Below are positions 17,540-26,573 of a stretch of DNA of 64,000 nt, in pieces. A program made the position numbers and the translations under genes. Positions within the stretch are counted from its first letter, which is position 1, and every line of letters starts with the position of its first letter. Source of the DNA: Desulfofarcimen acetoxidans DSM 771 (GTDB lineage Bacteria; Bacillota; Desulfotomaculia; Desulfotomaculales; Desulfofarciminaceae); NCBI RefSeq assembly GCF_000024205.1, contig NC_013216.1:2294001-2358000 (forward strand), given 5' to 3'. The notes beneath the pieces were generated by a model, which did no database searches, was not told where the DNA came from, and was given only the letters and a program-made list of their open reading frames with translations.

Positions 17540-18160
17540 TTAATAATATTTACGGATTACCCCAACAACCTTGCCCAGAATCTGAACCTCTTTCACGAGT
17601 ATTGGCGATAATAGCTTATTTTCCGGTTGGAGGCGTATATATTCTTTTTCTTTAAAGAATCTTTTGACTGTTGCATTCTCTTCCAGTAAGGCAACAATAA
17701 TGTCTCCGTTTTCAGCTGCAGGCTGTTGACGAACCAAAACCAAATCCCCTTCGAAAATACCGGCTTCGATCATGCTTTTGCCTTTAACTCTGAGCAGAAA
17801 AAAATTACCCGCACCTGTATAATCCAGAGGTAATTGCAAATTACCTTCCTGATTTTCAATGGCTAGGACAGGAGAACCGGCAGATACTTTTCCTATGATA
17901 GGTATATTTAGGATATTAAAATCTATACTCTCCTTTTCTGTCCTGTCCAGAACCTCAATAGCCCTGGGTTTTGTAGGATCCCGGCGAAGCAATCCTTTCA
18001 TTTCCAGTTTTCTTAAGTAGCCGTGAACTGTTGAACTGGAGCTCAGACCAACAGCCACTCCGATTTCACGAACAGAAGGGGGATAACCTTTATGGCGGAT
18101 TGTTTGCTTTATAACGTCTAAAATGGCTTCTTCTCTTTGGGTGGTAATAGGTTTGATCAC
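17540..18160 (-). CDS. lexA: LexA, SOS repressor
   Basis: A 206-residue protein from GTG 18160, chosen because GGCAGGTG lies just upstream and LexA starts at this point. An upstream ATG would add 27 odd residues. A winged helix precedes the cleavage site A94-G95 (VSAGSP); the catalytic pair is S129 (KGKSM) and K166 (ATVKRF). It represses SOS genes until RecA filaments trigger self-cleavage. A LexA box in its own promoter indicates autoregulation. Confidence 0.97.
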   Translation of the reverse strand: MIKPITTQREEAILDVIKQTIRHKGYPPSVREIGVAVGLSSSSTVHGYLRKLEMKGLLRRDPTKPRAIEVLDRTEKESIDFNILNIPIIGKVSAGSPVLAIENQEGNLQLPLDYTGAGNFFLLRVKGKSMIEAGIFEGDLVLVRQQPAAENGDIIVALLEENATVKRFFKEKEYIRLQPENKLLSPILVKEVQILGKVVGVIRKYY

Positions 18161-18234
18161 ACGACACCTGCCTTGGCATAGTATTATAATTTTTATTATA
18201 ACATCTGTATTATAACATATTAAAATTTTTTTAA

Positions 18235-18248
18235 AAAACATTTGTTCG
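18235..18248 (-). promoter_or_regulatory. LexA box in the lexA promoter
   Basis: On the minus strand CGAACAAATGTTTT matches the Gram-positive LexA box CGAACNNNNGTTYG at all but the final base. It overlaps the expected -35 (18232-18237) of a promoter whose TATAAT is at 18209-18214 with 17-base spacing. Confidence 0.75.
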
Positions 18249-18316
18249 CAATTTATTACAGGAATTATTGAACTTCTTGTTGAATATTTGATATAAAAAA
18301 TCAGAGGTGTCTTTCT

Positions 18317-19162
18317 ATGATCAGAAATATTTCCGTTCAGGATGTAACAGCAAATGTAGCTGAGTTATGTATGGAGGCAAATTATCATCTGGGTAATGAC
18401 GTGCGCTCAGCTTTGCAAAACGCCGTGGAAAAGGAAATTTCACCTGTGGGAAAAGGTATTCTGCAGCAACTTGTAACCAATGCTGACATTGCTTCCACAG
18501 AGGAAATGCCGATTTGCCAGGATACTGGTTTCACAGTGATCTTTCTTGAAATCGGGCAGGAGGTGCATTTATTCGGTGGCGACTTATATGAAGCTGTCGA
18601 CGAGGGTATCAGGCAGGGTTATATGAAAGGCTATTTGAGGAAATCCATAGTCAATCATCCACTGGAGAGGGTGAATACAGGGGATAATACACCAGGTGTT
18701 ATACATACTAAAATTGTTCCCGGCAACCAGTTAAAAATTACTGTCGTTCCAAAAGGTGGCGGCAGTGAAAATATGAGTGCTGTGAAAATGCTAAAGCCGT
18801 CAGAAGGAGTAAATGGGGTAAAGAAATTTATACTGGAGCAAGTAGCCACGGCTGGCCCTAATTCCTGTCCGCCTGTCATAGTAGGTGTGGGAATTGGGGG
18901 AACGCTTGAGAAGGTGGCTCTTTTAGCCAAGGAAGCGCTTTTAAGACCTGTTGGAGAAAAGAACAGTATAGGAGATATAGCAAAATTAGAGGAAGAACTT
19001 CTTATTGATATTAATAAACTGGGTATAGGGCCACAGGGCTTTGGCGGGGTTACAACCGCACTGGCAGTGCATATAGAAATATTTCCGGCACATATAGCCA
19101 GCTTGCCTGTAGCAGTTAACATAAACTGTCATGCCAGTAGACATAAAACAAGATTTCTTTAG
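18317..19162 (+). CDS. fumA: Fumarate hydratase class I, alpha subunit
   Basis: A 281-residue N-terminal-type subunit of the oxygen-sensitive 4Fe-4S fumarase. Motifs include MPICQDTGFTVIFLE, VNTGDNTPGVIHTKIVPG and the glycine-rich PKGGGSENMS. It interconverts fumarate and malate with the beta subunit encoded 45 bases downstream. GAGGTG precedes the ATG. It is divergent from lexA, sharing a 156-base intergenic region. Split fumarases are typical of anaerobic Firmicutes. Confidence 0.95.
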   Translation: MIRNISVQDVTANVAELCMEANYHLGNDVRSALQNAVEKEISPVGKGILQQLVTNADIASTEEMPICQDTGFTVIFLEIGQEVHLFGGDLYEAVDEGIRQGYMKGYLRKSIVNHPLERVNTGDNTPGVIHTKIVPGNQLKITVVPKGGGSENMSAVKMLKPSEGVNGVKKFILEQVATAGPNSCPPVIVGVGIGGTLEKVALLAKEALLRPVGEKNSIGDIAKLEEELLIDINKLGIGPQGFGGVTTALAVHIEIFPAHIASLPVAVNINCHASRHKTRFL

Positions 19163-19207
19163 CCGGTTTTTTCTTTAGAAAAAATTAATTAACATAAGGA
19201 GATTGTT

Positions 19208-19768
19208 ATGCAAAAAATATTTACCCCGTTAAATAATAAAGCAGTAGAGCAGCTGAAAAGCGGCCAGCAAATACTGTTGAACGGAAAGCTTTATACGGGA
19301 CGTGACGCAGCTCATAAAAAGTTGATGGAATTAATAGAGAAGGGTGAGATGTTGCCTTTTAACCTTTTGGGCCAAGTACTATATTATGTTGGTCCAGCCC
19401 CGGCTAAACCCGGGCAGGTTATAGGTTCTGCAGGTCCTACCACCAGTGGTCGCATGGACAGCTATACTCCTGAATTATTGTCCCGTGGTTTAAAGGGAAC
19501 AATTGGTAAGGGTTATAGATCGGCTGAAGTAATAAAGGCTGGTATAGAATATAAAGCAGTATATTTTGCGGCTGTAGGTGGTGCTGGGGCACTAATTGCC
19601 AAATGTATAAAAAAATCCAGTGTAATTGCCTATCCGGAACTGGGACCGGAAGCAATTTACGAACTGGAAGTTGAAGACTTCCCGCTAATTGTGGTTAATG
19701 ATATTTACGGGGGAGACTTATATACAGAGGGCAGGAATAGATATTCCTCTAATAAAATATGTAATTAG
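19208..19768 (+). CDS. fumB: Fumarate hydratase class I, beta subunit
   Basis: A 186-residue C-terminal-type subunit. Landmarks are LLNGKLYTGRDAAHKKL, VIGSAGPTTSGRMD, GKGYRS and FAAVGGAGALIAKCI. AAGGAG precedes the ATG. It completes the fumarase with the alpha subunit; the pair feeds C4-dicarboxylate metabolism, fitting the neighbouring CoA-transferase. Confidence 0.95.
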   Translation: MQKIFTPLNNKAVEQLKSGQQILLNGKLYTGRDAAHKKLMELIEKGEMLPFNLLGQVLYYVGPAPAKPGQVIGSAGPTTSGRMDSYTPELLSRGLKGTIGKGYRSAEVIKAGIEYKAVYFAAVGGAGALIAKCIKKSSVIAYPELGPEAIYELEVEDFPLIVVNDIYGGDLYTEGRNRYSSNKICN

Positions 19769-19804
19769 GGACTTGCTGCATACAGTATAAACCAAACAAA
19801 CAAC

Positions 19805-19838
19805 AAACCCGTATCACTAAAGAAAGTGGTACGGGTTT
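19805..19838. terminator. Bidirectional terminator between fumB and the CoA-transferase
   Basis: AAACCCGTATCAC pairs with GTGGTACGGGTTT, with one G-U pair and an eight-base loop. It serves the two convergent genes. Confidence 0.8.
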
Positions 19839-19853
19839 CCCATTAACCCAGAA

Positions 19854-21191
19854 CTATTTTTTATTGCTCTTTCTCCAAATACCCATTTTCTCTGCATCTT
19901 TAGCAAGTTGCTCATGGAAATCCGGGTGGGCCAGAGAAATCAGTGCTTCAGCTCTTTCCCAGGTGGATTTTCCTTTTAAGTTAACAATACCGTTTTCAGT
20001 AACCACATATTGAACTACAGTACGAGGAGTGGTAACGATTGCACCTGAGGTTAATAAAGGGTTAATACGTGATTTTAAATTGCCTTGTTTATCCTTGTAA
20101 CTGGCTGTGAAGCAGCAGAAAGCTTTACCGCCTTTAGAAAGGTAAGCACCTTCAAAGAAGTCAACCTGACCACCGGTACCACTGATTTGCCTGATACCGG
20201 CAGATTCTGAGCAAACCTGTCCGAAGAGATCAATTTCAATACAGTTGTTGATAGAGGTAACTTTATCATTTTGTGCGATAATATGAGGTACGTTGGTGTA
20301 ATCAACCGGATAAGAAGCGCAAACCGGGTTATTATCCATAAAATCATATAAATTTTTTGAGCCCATGGCAAAAGTAAAGACCATTTTACCCTTATCGATA
20401 TTTTTATTTAATCCGGTTACACGACCGGCCAGATACATGTCCATATAGGCATCAACAAACATTTCTGTGTGTACACCCAGATTTTTTAGATCTGATTGAG
20501 CAATTAACTTTCCTACTGCGTTAGGCATACCACCGATACCCAACTGAATGCAACAACCGTCTTCCAATTCATTAACAATCATTTTGGCGATTTTTTCATC
20601 GGTTTCACTGATTTTAGCTACCGGCAGAGCAGGGATAGCCCAATTGCTGCCTTCAACAACAAAATCAACTTCTGAAATATGAATACATTCTTCATTGCCA
20701 CCCAGTACTCTTGGCATATTTTCATTGACTTCCACAATTATCTTACTGGCTTTATCCAGGCTGGCCCTGGTTCCAGCATTATTTAAACCGTAGTTAAAGT
20801 AACCGTGCTTGTCCATTGGAGTGACAGTAATCATAGTTACATCAACCTGTTGATTTTCCCGGTAGTACCTGGGCACCTCGCGGAAAAGGATAGGTGAAAA
20901 ATAGCAGAGTCCTTGGTCATGGAGTTTTCTGTCTAAACCACTGAAATGCCAGTTTACATAAGTAAAATGTTCACCTGTAGGGTCCGCCTTGACAACTTCA
21001 ATAGCTGCGGCTCTGGTAACAGCACGAACCTTCACGTCCTTTAATTCATCTTTCCTTTTCGCTAAAGCTTTGTCAAGGTCCTGTACTTGACCGGCAAACT
21101 CGCCATATTCTACCCAGTCACCTGATTTGATTACCTTTACTGCTTCATCTGCTGATACTAATTTTTGACGGTATAAATCAGTCCAACTCAT
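19854..21191 (-). CDS. Acetyl-CoA hydrolase/transferase family CoA-transferase
   Basis: A 445-residue protein from ATG 21191, which follows GAGGGGG; a longer frame upstream is unsupported. It has the two-domain layout of the Cat1/butyryl-CoA:acetate transferase family: ITVTPMDKHGYFNYG, QLGIGGMPNAVG in the CoA-binding area, IEIDLFGQVCSES around the expected catalytic glutamate, and GTGGQVDFFEGAYLSKGGK. It moves CoA between acetate and another acid (butyrate, 4-hydroxybutyrate, propionate or succinate). The acyl substrate cannot be told from sequence. Confidence 0.88.
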   Translation of the reverse strand: MSWTDLYRQKLVSADEAVKVIKSGDWVEYGEFAGQVQDLDKALAKRKDELKDVKVRAVTRAAAIEVVKADPTGEHFTYVNWHFSGLDRKLHDQGLCYFSPILFREVPRYYRENQQVDVTMITVTPMDKHGYFNYGLNNAGTRASLDKASKIIVEVNENMPRVLGGNEECIHISEVDFVVEGSNWAIPALPVAKISETDEKIAKMIVNELEDGCCIQLGIGGMPNAVGKLIAQSDLKNLGVHTEMFVDAYMDMYLAGRVTGLNKNIDKGKMVFTFAMGSKNLYDFMDNNPVCASYPVDYTNVPHIIAQNDKVTSINNCIEIDLFGQVCSESAGIRQISGTGGQVDFFEGAYLSKGGKAFCCFTASYKDKQGNLKSRINPLLTSGAIVTTPRTVVQYVVTENGIVNLKGKSTWERAEALISLAHPDFHEQLAKDAEKMGIWRKSNKK

Positions 21192-21711
21192 TCTAAAAAC
21201 CCCCTCAAAAGTGGTAAAACAATTATAAAATATGAATAAATTAAAACCTGTTAACACGAGAGAGCAACAGGCACCATGCCGGATCATCCCGGATGTTTCT
21301 AAAGGAATATACATGCAAAAATCCTACCAAAGATTAAGAAAAATCAGATAAGATATGTTAAACAGCGAAATGCAAGAAAATTTCTAAAAAGTTTATTTAG
21401 CCGCAGAAAAATGCTTGTACCTGGCTGTTATTATAAGTAGACATAATAAAACCATATTATTAAATTATATTAATAATCACAATAAATCGGGTCAGCGTAG
21501 CCGGTAGATACGGTGTGAACATTCATATACAGTGTTTGCTGTTTGCGTCGATTTATTTAGATACCTGCTTTTTATCGTTAAATGAGGTTGTTGCTCGGGC
21601 TAGAATAATTCCTTTCGCCACAAAGATAATACCATTAGCGGAATACTTGCTGATTTTTCCGGTAATTATACAGTAAAATATATTCAAAGCTTAAAATGAA
21701 GGTGATCTACC
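21192..21711. other. 520-base intergenic region with one inverted repeat
   Basis: No gene is supported on either strand. AATAAATCG (21481-21489) and CGATTTATT (21549-21557) form a 9-bp inverted repeat around 59 bases that could fold as an RNA, but no T-run follows. Promoters for the flanking divergent genes must lie here. Confidence 0.4.
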
Positions 21712-21948
21712 TTGAGTAAGCGCAGCCCTGTGTACAAACAACTAACAGGCGAACTTAATAAAGAGAAAAAAAGATGTATACTGGAGGAAAATAAGATTTG
21801 TGATGACTGTTGTGAATGTTTTGTTTGTGAATTAGATCCTACAAAAATATGCGACAATTGTGCCAAGTGTTTAGGTATAAACGAATTATATGAGTTTGAC
21901 CAGGTTGATGATTTTATTTTTATTGAAGATGAGGATGAATGCATCTAA
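21712..21948 (+). CDS. Small cysteine-rich protein, function unknown
   Basis: 78 residues with nine cysteines. The cores CDDCCECFVC (C-x2-CC-x2... type spacing) and CDNCAKC (C-x2-C-x2-C) look like two metal or Fe-S binding knots, followed by a very acidic tail. The TTG start is chosen for GAAGGTGAT 6 bases upstream. I do not recognise the family. It stands alone with its own promoter region. Confidence 0.7.
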   Translation: MSKRSPVYKQLTGELNKEKKRCILEENKICDDCCECFVCELDPTKICDNCAKCLGINELYEFDQVDDFIFIEDEDECI

Positions 21949-22087
21949 TGAATCTCTAAGGATGATAAACCCTCCGGTTTGTTACCGGAAGGGAGTAATG
22001 AAATATGAGTTTTTAAAAGTTCCGATAATAAGTATTATGTAAACTAGCAATAGAAGAGGAGCAAAAACATACGGGATGTGATAGCTG

Positions 22088-22810
22088 GTGCCTAACATAA
22101 AAAGCAACCCAACCTTTGATGATATTGCAGCAAAATATGATTTATGGGCTAAGCTGCCTTTAGGCAAACTCTGTGCTAAACTTGAAAATGAGGCTTTTTT
22201 TAAGGCTTACGGTGATATTGCAGGATCGGATCCTGTTTTAGATATAGGTTGTGGAACAGGTAATTATATTATAAACCTGGCCGGTTGCGGTCTTGATGTT
22301 ACCGGATTGGACGCATCCGAGAATATGCTGGCTGTAGCCAGACAAAAACTGACCAAACAAGGCTTTCAAGCCTCTCTAGTACATTCGCTGGCAGAAAACA
22401 TACCGTTTAAGGAGCATAGCTTTAAGACTGTGATATGTTCTCTGGCCTTAGAGTTCATGGGAAGACCGGAAAAAGTTGTTCAGGAGATTTTTCGAGTCTT
22501 ACAGCCTTCAGGCCAATTCATTCTGGCATTTCTTAATTTCTGGAGTCCCTGGAATATGTACAGAATGTTAAAAGGTTATGTTCAGCCCACTATATATAAT
22601 AACGCCAATTTTATGAGCAGGTATTATGTAAACAAGGTGCTAAAAGAAGCTGGTTTTACAGACTTTTCTTATTATAAAGCTATTTATTTTCCCCCCATAG
22701 AAAAACATTTTATGCTTAATTCCATGTATAAGCATTTTGAAATTATCGGTGACAAGCTTTTCCCTTGCTTATCCACTTATATCGTCGTAAAATGCCATAA
22801 AATTAAATAA
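22088..22810 (+). CDS. Class I SAM-dependent methyltransferase (Methyltransf_11/25 type)
   Basis: A 240-residue protein. The SAM motif is VLDIGCGTGNYI (near residue 53), then TGLDASENML and a downstream ICSLALEFMG. The start is taken as GTG 22088; its ribosome site (GGATGTG) is weak, so the N-terminus is uncertain. The C-terminal part resembles ubiquinone/menaquinone-type and generic small-molecule methyltransferases. Substrate unknown. A terminator follows. Confidence 0.8.
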   Translation: MPNIKSNPTFDDIAAKYDLWAKLPLGKLCAKLENEAFFKAYGDIAGSDPVLDIGCGTGNYIINLAGCGLDVTGLDASENMLAVARQKLTKQGFQASLVHSLAENIPFKEHSFKTVICSLALEFMGRPEKVVQEIFRVLQPSGQFILAFLNFWSPWNMYRMLKGYVQPTIYNNANFMSRYYVNKVLKEAGFTDFSYYKAIYFPPIEKHFMLNSMYKHFEIIGDKLFPCLSTYIVVKCHKIK

Positions 22811-22846
22811 TTACAATCAATCATAAATATATTTTGTCATAAAATT

Positions 22847-22866
22847 ACCCCCTGCCGGGGGTTTTT
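22847..22866 (+). terminator. Terminator after the methyltransferase
   Basis: ACCCCC (22847-22852) pairs with GGGGGT (22857-22862), followed by T5. Confidence 0.8.
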
Positions 22867-22882
22867 GTATTATATAATATAT

Positions 22883-23344
22883 CTAGTAAAGTTCTTCCAA
22901 ATGATGGCGCAGTTCAATTAGATGCATTTTCTCCTCCTGTAAAAGTTGGCTGAGTATGTTTTTGGTTTTCTCGGAAGTAGCGTTATTGAACAGTTCCTGG
23001 TATAGCAGTATAGAATCCTTTTCTGCCTGTATTCCTATTGATAATGCTTCTTGAGGACTTTTTATGTTAACTTGGTCCTCTACATCATCTGGGAAAACAT
23101 TAAACTGCAGCAAGGTTTTTAAATAAGCTGCTGATTTTTGTTCAATTCTTTCGCTTTTATCTGACTGCCTGACTAAGGATGCAAATAATTTACAGTGCTC
23201 TGTCTCTTCCAGAGCAAGCTTATGGAATATATCCTTAGCTTTTTGAGAATCCGCTTTTTCAGTCATGCTTCTGTAAAAACGGGCTCCTTTTTCTTCATTT
23301 AACATAGCCAAACGAGCAATGTCAGATACATTGAGTTGTTCCAC
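22883..23344 (-). CDS. Ferritin-like / rubrerythrin-family diiron protein
   Basis: About 153 residues of four-helix ferritin-like fold. Metal ligands are expected in NEEKGARFYR, LALEETEHCKLF (E-x2-H), QAEKDSILLYQEL and LLQEEKMHLIEL (E-x2-H). The rubredoxin domain of classical rubrerythrin is missing. The start is placed at GTG 23344, 7 bases after AGGTGGTGAT; a GTG 12 bases upstream also fits. Probably peroxide reduction or metal handling. It lies directly downstream of the glycosyltransferase gene. Confidence 0.8.
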   Translation of the reverse strand: MEQLNVSDIARLAMLNEEKGARFYRSMTEKADSQKAKDIFHKLALEETEHCKLFASLVRQSDKSERIEQKSAAYLKTLLQFNVFPDDVEDQVNIKSPQEALSIGIQAEKDSILLYQELFNNATSEKTKNILSQLLQEEKMHLIELRHHLEELY

Positions 23345-23356
23345 GCATATCACCAC

Positions 23357-24541
23357 CTAATAATTTTTCAATAAATTCTCATCCAATCGGTTATTAATTA
23401 AACTGCTGTAGATTTCCACAAGTTCTAGCGCACAATTGCGTGAGGAAATTTGTATCACATTTAAGCGGGCTTGTTTACTCATGTCATCACGTAATTTATC
23501 TTCTCTCAACAGTAACAGTACCTTTTCAATAAAAGCAGCTTCTGTAAAATCTGTTAAAAAACCGTCTTCCCCGTTAAATACCATTTCTGAAGAACCGAAA
23601 GCGTTAACCGCGATCACTGGAAGCCCTCCCGCTTTTGCTTCCGCAATTACCAAGCCTTGAGTTTCCGTAACAGACGGAAAAACAAATAAATCAGATCCGG
23701 CGTAACACTTAATAACTTCCGATTTTGGTAATATGCCGGTAAATACAACATTGTCTTTGATATTTAATTCTGTTACTGTTTTCTTCAATTCCTGCTCTTC
23801 CGGTCCTCCCCCTACCATCACTAAATGTGTTTCAGGCAACAAACTATATATTTGTTTGAAGCAACTTATAAGAAAGCTCACATTTTTTTCTTTACCTAAA
23901 CGACCAACAAAAAGAAGTATTTTTTGTCGTTCAGGAATATTATAGTTATTACGCAACCACTCTGTATCAATTTTAGCATAATCATCTAAGTTAATTCCAG
24001 TAGGTAATTTTGTTACCGGGGTATTTACTCCGAAATTTTTGATATAGTCACCTATAATAGATGTAGGCACAATAATTTGATCACAATTGTTGCAAAAATC
24101 ACTGCATAACTTCTGTGTTATCTCCCTTGTCACGTTTTGATTAAAAGGTATGTAATGCAGATAATGATCATATAGTGTGTGAAAGGTAAATACCAGGGGT
24201 ATTCCCCTTTTCTTAGCGTAACGGGCTCCCAGGCGTCCTAAGAGAAATGGTGAATGCACGTGTATTACATCCAGATGTAATTTATCTATGGCTGGCTTAA
24301 AACGCCAGGAAAAAGGTACTGCCAGTGTGAAATCACGGTTAGTCGGCGCCGGTATTGAGGCAAAACGAAATACTCCCTCCTCATCCCCGTCACAATTTTT
24401 GTTCATGCTATGAGGATACCTGGGAGCAAAAATAAAAACACCGTGTCCTAATTTCCTTAACTCTTGTGTAAAGCTTTCGATAGAGCTAACTACCCCACTG
24501 GTATAAGGCAGATAACTGTCAGTGAAAACTCCGATTTGCAT
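23357..24541 (-). CDS. GT4-family glycosyltransferase
   Basis: 394 residues with two Rossmann domains (GT-B). The N-terminus FTDSYLPYTSGVVSSIES is typical of diacylglycerol glucosyltransferases and alpha-mannosyltransferases. The C-terminal domain carries LLFVGRLGKEKN and the donor motif PSVTETQGLVIAEAKAGG with the E-x7-E pair. It probably glycosylates a membrane lipid from a nucleotide sugar, acting at the cytoplasmic face. The ATG is spaced poorly from GGATGG, so the start is moderately sure. Confidence 0.87.
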   Translation of the reverse strand: MQIGVFTDSYLPYTSGVVSSIESFTQELRKLGHGVFIFAPRYPHSMNKNCDGDEEGVFRFASIPAPTNRDFTLAVPFSWRFKPAIDKLHLDVIHVHSPFLLGRLGARYAKKRGIPLVFTFHTLYDHYLHYIPFNQNVTREITQKLCSDFCNNCDQIIVPTSIIGDYIKNFGVNTPVTKLPTGINLDDYAKIDTEWLRNNYNIPERQKILLFVGRLGKEKNVSFLISCFKQIYSLLPETHLVMVGGGPEEQELKKTVTELNIKDNVVFTGILPKSEVIKCYAGSDLFVFPSVTETQGLVIAEAKAGGLPVIAVNAFGSSEMVFNGEDGFLTDFTEAAFIEKVLLLLREDKLRDDMSKQARLNVIQISSRNCALELVEIYSSLINNRLDENLLKNY

Positions 24542-24569
24542 TTTACAGTAGCGCCATCCTTTTAAAAAA

Positions 24570-25460
24570 TTAAAGACCTCTTAAAAACTCTGGCTTTAAT
24601 TTAGCTTTTTGCGGATTCTTTAATACTGAATCCAGCATTGCTACTAATTTATCCTTATCTTGATTTAATATACCTTTGACGGGCAGATAATTAGATGCGT
24701 GATTGCAGCGGAAGACACAACTATCCAAATACAAATTTTCAATAATCATTTTTAGTTCAGCCAGTGACTGTTCCGCTGTCAGTATATTAAATTGACCGGC
24801 TTTTATTCTTCTGTAGATAGGCGCATTCTCCATTATCATCAAAGTTAATAAAGCCAGGTAGCTTGGATTAATGGCACTTGCAACTCTGGCACTCTCAACT
24901 GCGTGCTCCCGTGACCTTTCAGTGCTGCCAAGCCCGAGTATTAGTGTTGCGGAAAGAACAAAGCCGGCAGCCAGCGCCTTCCTCCCCGCTTCAATCATTT
25001 GCTCTGATGTAACACCCTTATTAATCTGTTTAAGTATAATGTCACTACCACTTTCGATTCCCATATATAAAATTTGCAAACCGTGTCTATGTATCTCTTT
25101 TAGTTCCTCGGGTGATTTGGCCAATAAATCTTTCGGCCCGGCATACATGCTTATTCTCTCCAGTCCGGGAAAAACTTCATAGAGATAATCAAGTATCTTG
25201 ATTATCTCTGCTGATTCCATGGCCAGAGCATCACCGTCAGCCAGAAATACTCTTCTCACATGCAGGTAATTTATTTTACAGTAATCAATGTCTGCTTTTA
25301 TTTCTTCCCAGGATTTGATACGAAATCTCTTTTCTCTGTACATTCCACAAAAGGAACAGGCATTATGTTTGCAGCCAATAGTAACCTGGATTATCAGACT
25401 ATAGGCTTCACTGGGAGGTCGATAAACAGGTTCTTCATAAATCAATTTCATCACCTTCAA
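24570..25460 (-). CDS. Radical SAM protein, Elp3/MiaB-like fold
   Basis: 296 residues. The cluster motif is GCKHNACSFCGMY, i.e. C-x4-C-x2-C, the spacing seen in a family of stand-alone radical SAM proteins rather than the common C-x3-C-x2-C. Further landmarks are VFLADGDAL and GIESGSD. It probably makes a 5'-deoxyadenosyl radical; the substrate is unknown. Start choices are TTG 25460, ATG 25451 or TTG 25445; AAGGTGAT fits only the last. It follows pfkA by 18 bases. Confidence 0.8.
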   Translation of the reverse strand: MKVMKLIYEEPVYRPPSEAYSLIIQVTIGCKHNACSFCGMYREKRFRIKSWEEIKADIDYCKINYLHVRRVFLADGDALAMESAEIIKILDYLYEVFPGLERISMYAGPKDLLAKSPEELKEIHRHGLQILYMGIESGSDIILKQINKGVTSEQMIEAGRKALAAGFVLSATLILGLGSTERSREHAVESARVASAINPSYLALLTLMIMENAPIYRRIKAGQFNILTAEQSLAELKMIIENLYLDSCVFRCNHASNYLPVKGILNQDKDKLVAMLDSVLKNPQKAKLKPEFLRGL

Positions 25461-25478
25461 TAATAAATATTACTATAA

Positions 25479-26573
25479 CTATCTGCCCAAACAAATGCCA
25501 ATTTGTTCGGCGGTTTTTACCATTTGACCTTCAGGGGATACTTGTCTTAATTCTCCTACAGCCTCGCTCAGAGGCACTGATTTTATATCTGGAGTGCGCA
25601 GACAGACCATTTCACCAAATTTTTTGCTGTTTAATAAATGAATTGCGCCGTTTCCATAACGTGTGGCTAAAATGCGATCAAAGGCCGTAGGCGAACCACC
25701 TCTCTGTAAGTGTCCCAGTACTGTTACTCTGGTCTCCATACCTGTACCTTCCTCAACTTGTACCCCCACTAAATTGCCTATGCCACCCAGACGAACCGGA
25801 TCCGGGCTGTCTTCAATATGCTTTTGTACAACCATATGTCCACCGAGAGGCATTGCACCTTCAGCAACAACAATAATGCTGAATTTCTTTCCATGATCCC
25901 TGCGTTCTTTAATTTTACCTATTACTTTTGACATTTGGAAAGGTATCTCCGGTAATAAAATCACATCTGCTCCACCGGCCAGCCCTGATTGTAAAGCAAT
26001 CCAACCGGCATAACGCCCCATGACTTCCAATACCATTACCCTGTGATGCGACTCTGCCGTTGTATGTAATTTGTCAATGGCCTCTGTAGCAGTAGTTAAT
26101 GCCGTGTCAAAGCCAAAGGTTTGATCCGTGGCCGAAAGATCATTATCAATAGTTTTGGGTACACCAATTACCGGTACCCCTATCTGGTGAAAACCCAGAG
26201 CTATTTTCAGAGTACCGTCTCCGCCTATAACAATCAGCGCATCAAGTTCATTTTGGTGAAGATTATTTTTAACTTGACTGGACACATCAGCCAAAACCTT
26301 TTTCCCGTCTTGAATAACCGGATAATTAAAAGGATCATCTCTATTGGTAGTGCCCAGTATCGTTCCGCCTCTCGGCAAAATCCCCATAACATCCTTTTCT
26401 GTTAATTTCCAGGTTTGATTATGAATTAGGCCCCCAAAACCGTCCAGTATACCTACAACCGATATACTATAACTGGCAGCAGTTTTTACAATGGCCCTAA
26501 TTACAGCATTGAGACCGGGACAGTCTCCGCCACCTGTGAGAACGCCTATTTTTTTAATTTTTCCAGACAACAT
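25479..26573 (-). CDS. pfkA: 6-phosphofructokinase
   Basis: 364 residues. Phosphate-binding GGGDCPGLN at 14-22, nucleotide loop GGDGT at 117-121, fructose-6-phosphate region PKTIDND at 139-145. A glycine after GGD is the ATP-type state, while lysine in PKTIDND is the state of pyrophosphate-type and mixed group III enzymes, so the phosphoryl donor is ambiguous. ATG lies 8 bases after AGGGGG. The start overlaps the end of a broken hydrolase gene. Confidence 0.93.
   Translation of the reverse strand: MLSGKIKKIGVLTGGGDCPGLNAVIRAIVKTAASYSISVVGILDGFGGLIHNQTWKLTEKDVMGILPRGGTILGTTNRDDPFNYPVIQDGKKVLADVSSQVKNNLHQNELDALIVIGGDGTLKIALGFHQIGVPVIGVPKTIDNDLSATDQTFGFDTALTTATEAIDKLHTTAESHHRVMVLEVMGRYAGWIALQSGLAGGADVILLPEIPFQMSKVIGKIKERRDHGKKFSIIVVAEGAMPLGGHMVVQKHIEDSPDPVRLGGIGNLVGVQVEEGTGMETRVTVLGHLQRGGSPTAFDRILATRYGNGAIHLLNSKKFGEMVCLRTPDIKSVPLSEAVGELRQVSPEGQMVKTAEQIGICLGR

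Noticed and set aside
18161-18241. Longer LexA N-terminus
   Set aside because: The extra 27 residues run through the lexA promoter and do not match the family; the GTG at 18160 has the ribosome site.
21192-21711. A riboswitch in the gap before the Cys-rich gene
   Set aside because: Only a 9-bp inverted repeat with a long loop is present, and neither a terminator nor a known core motif follows.
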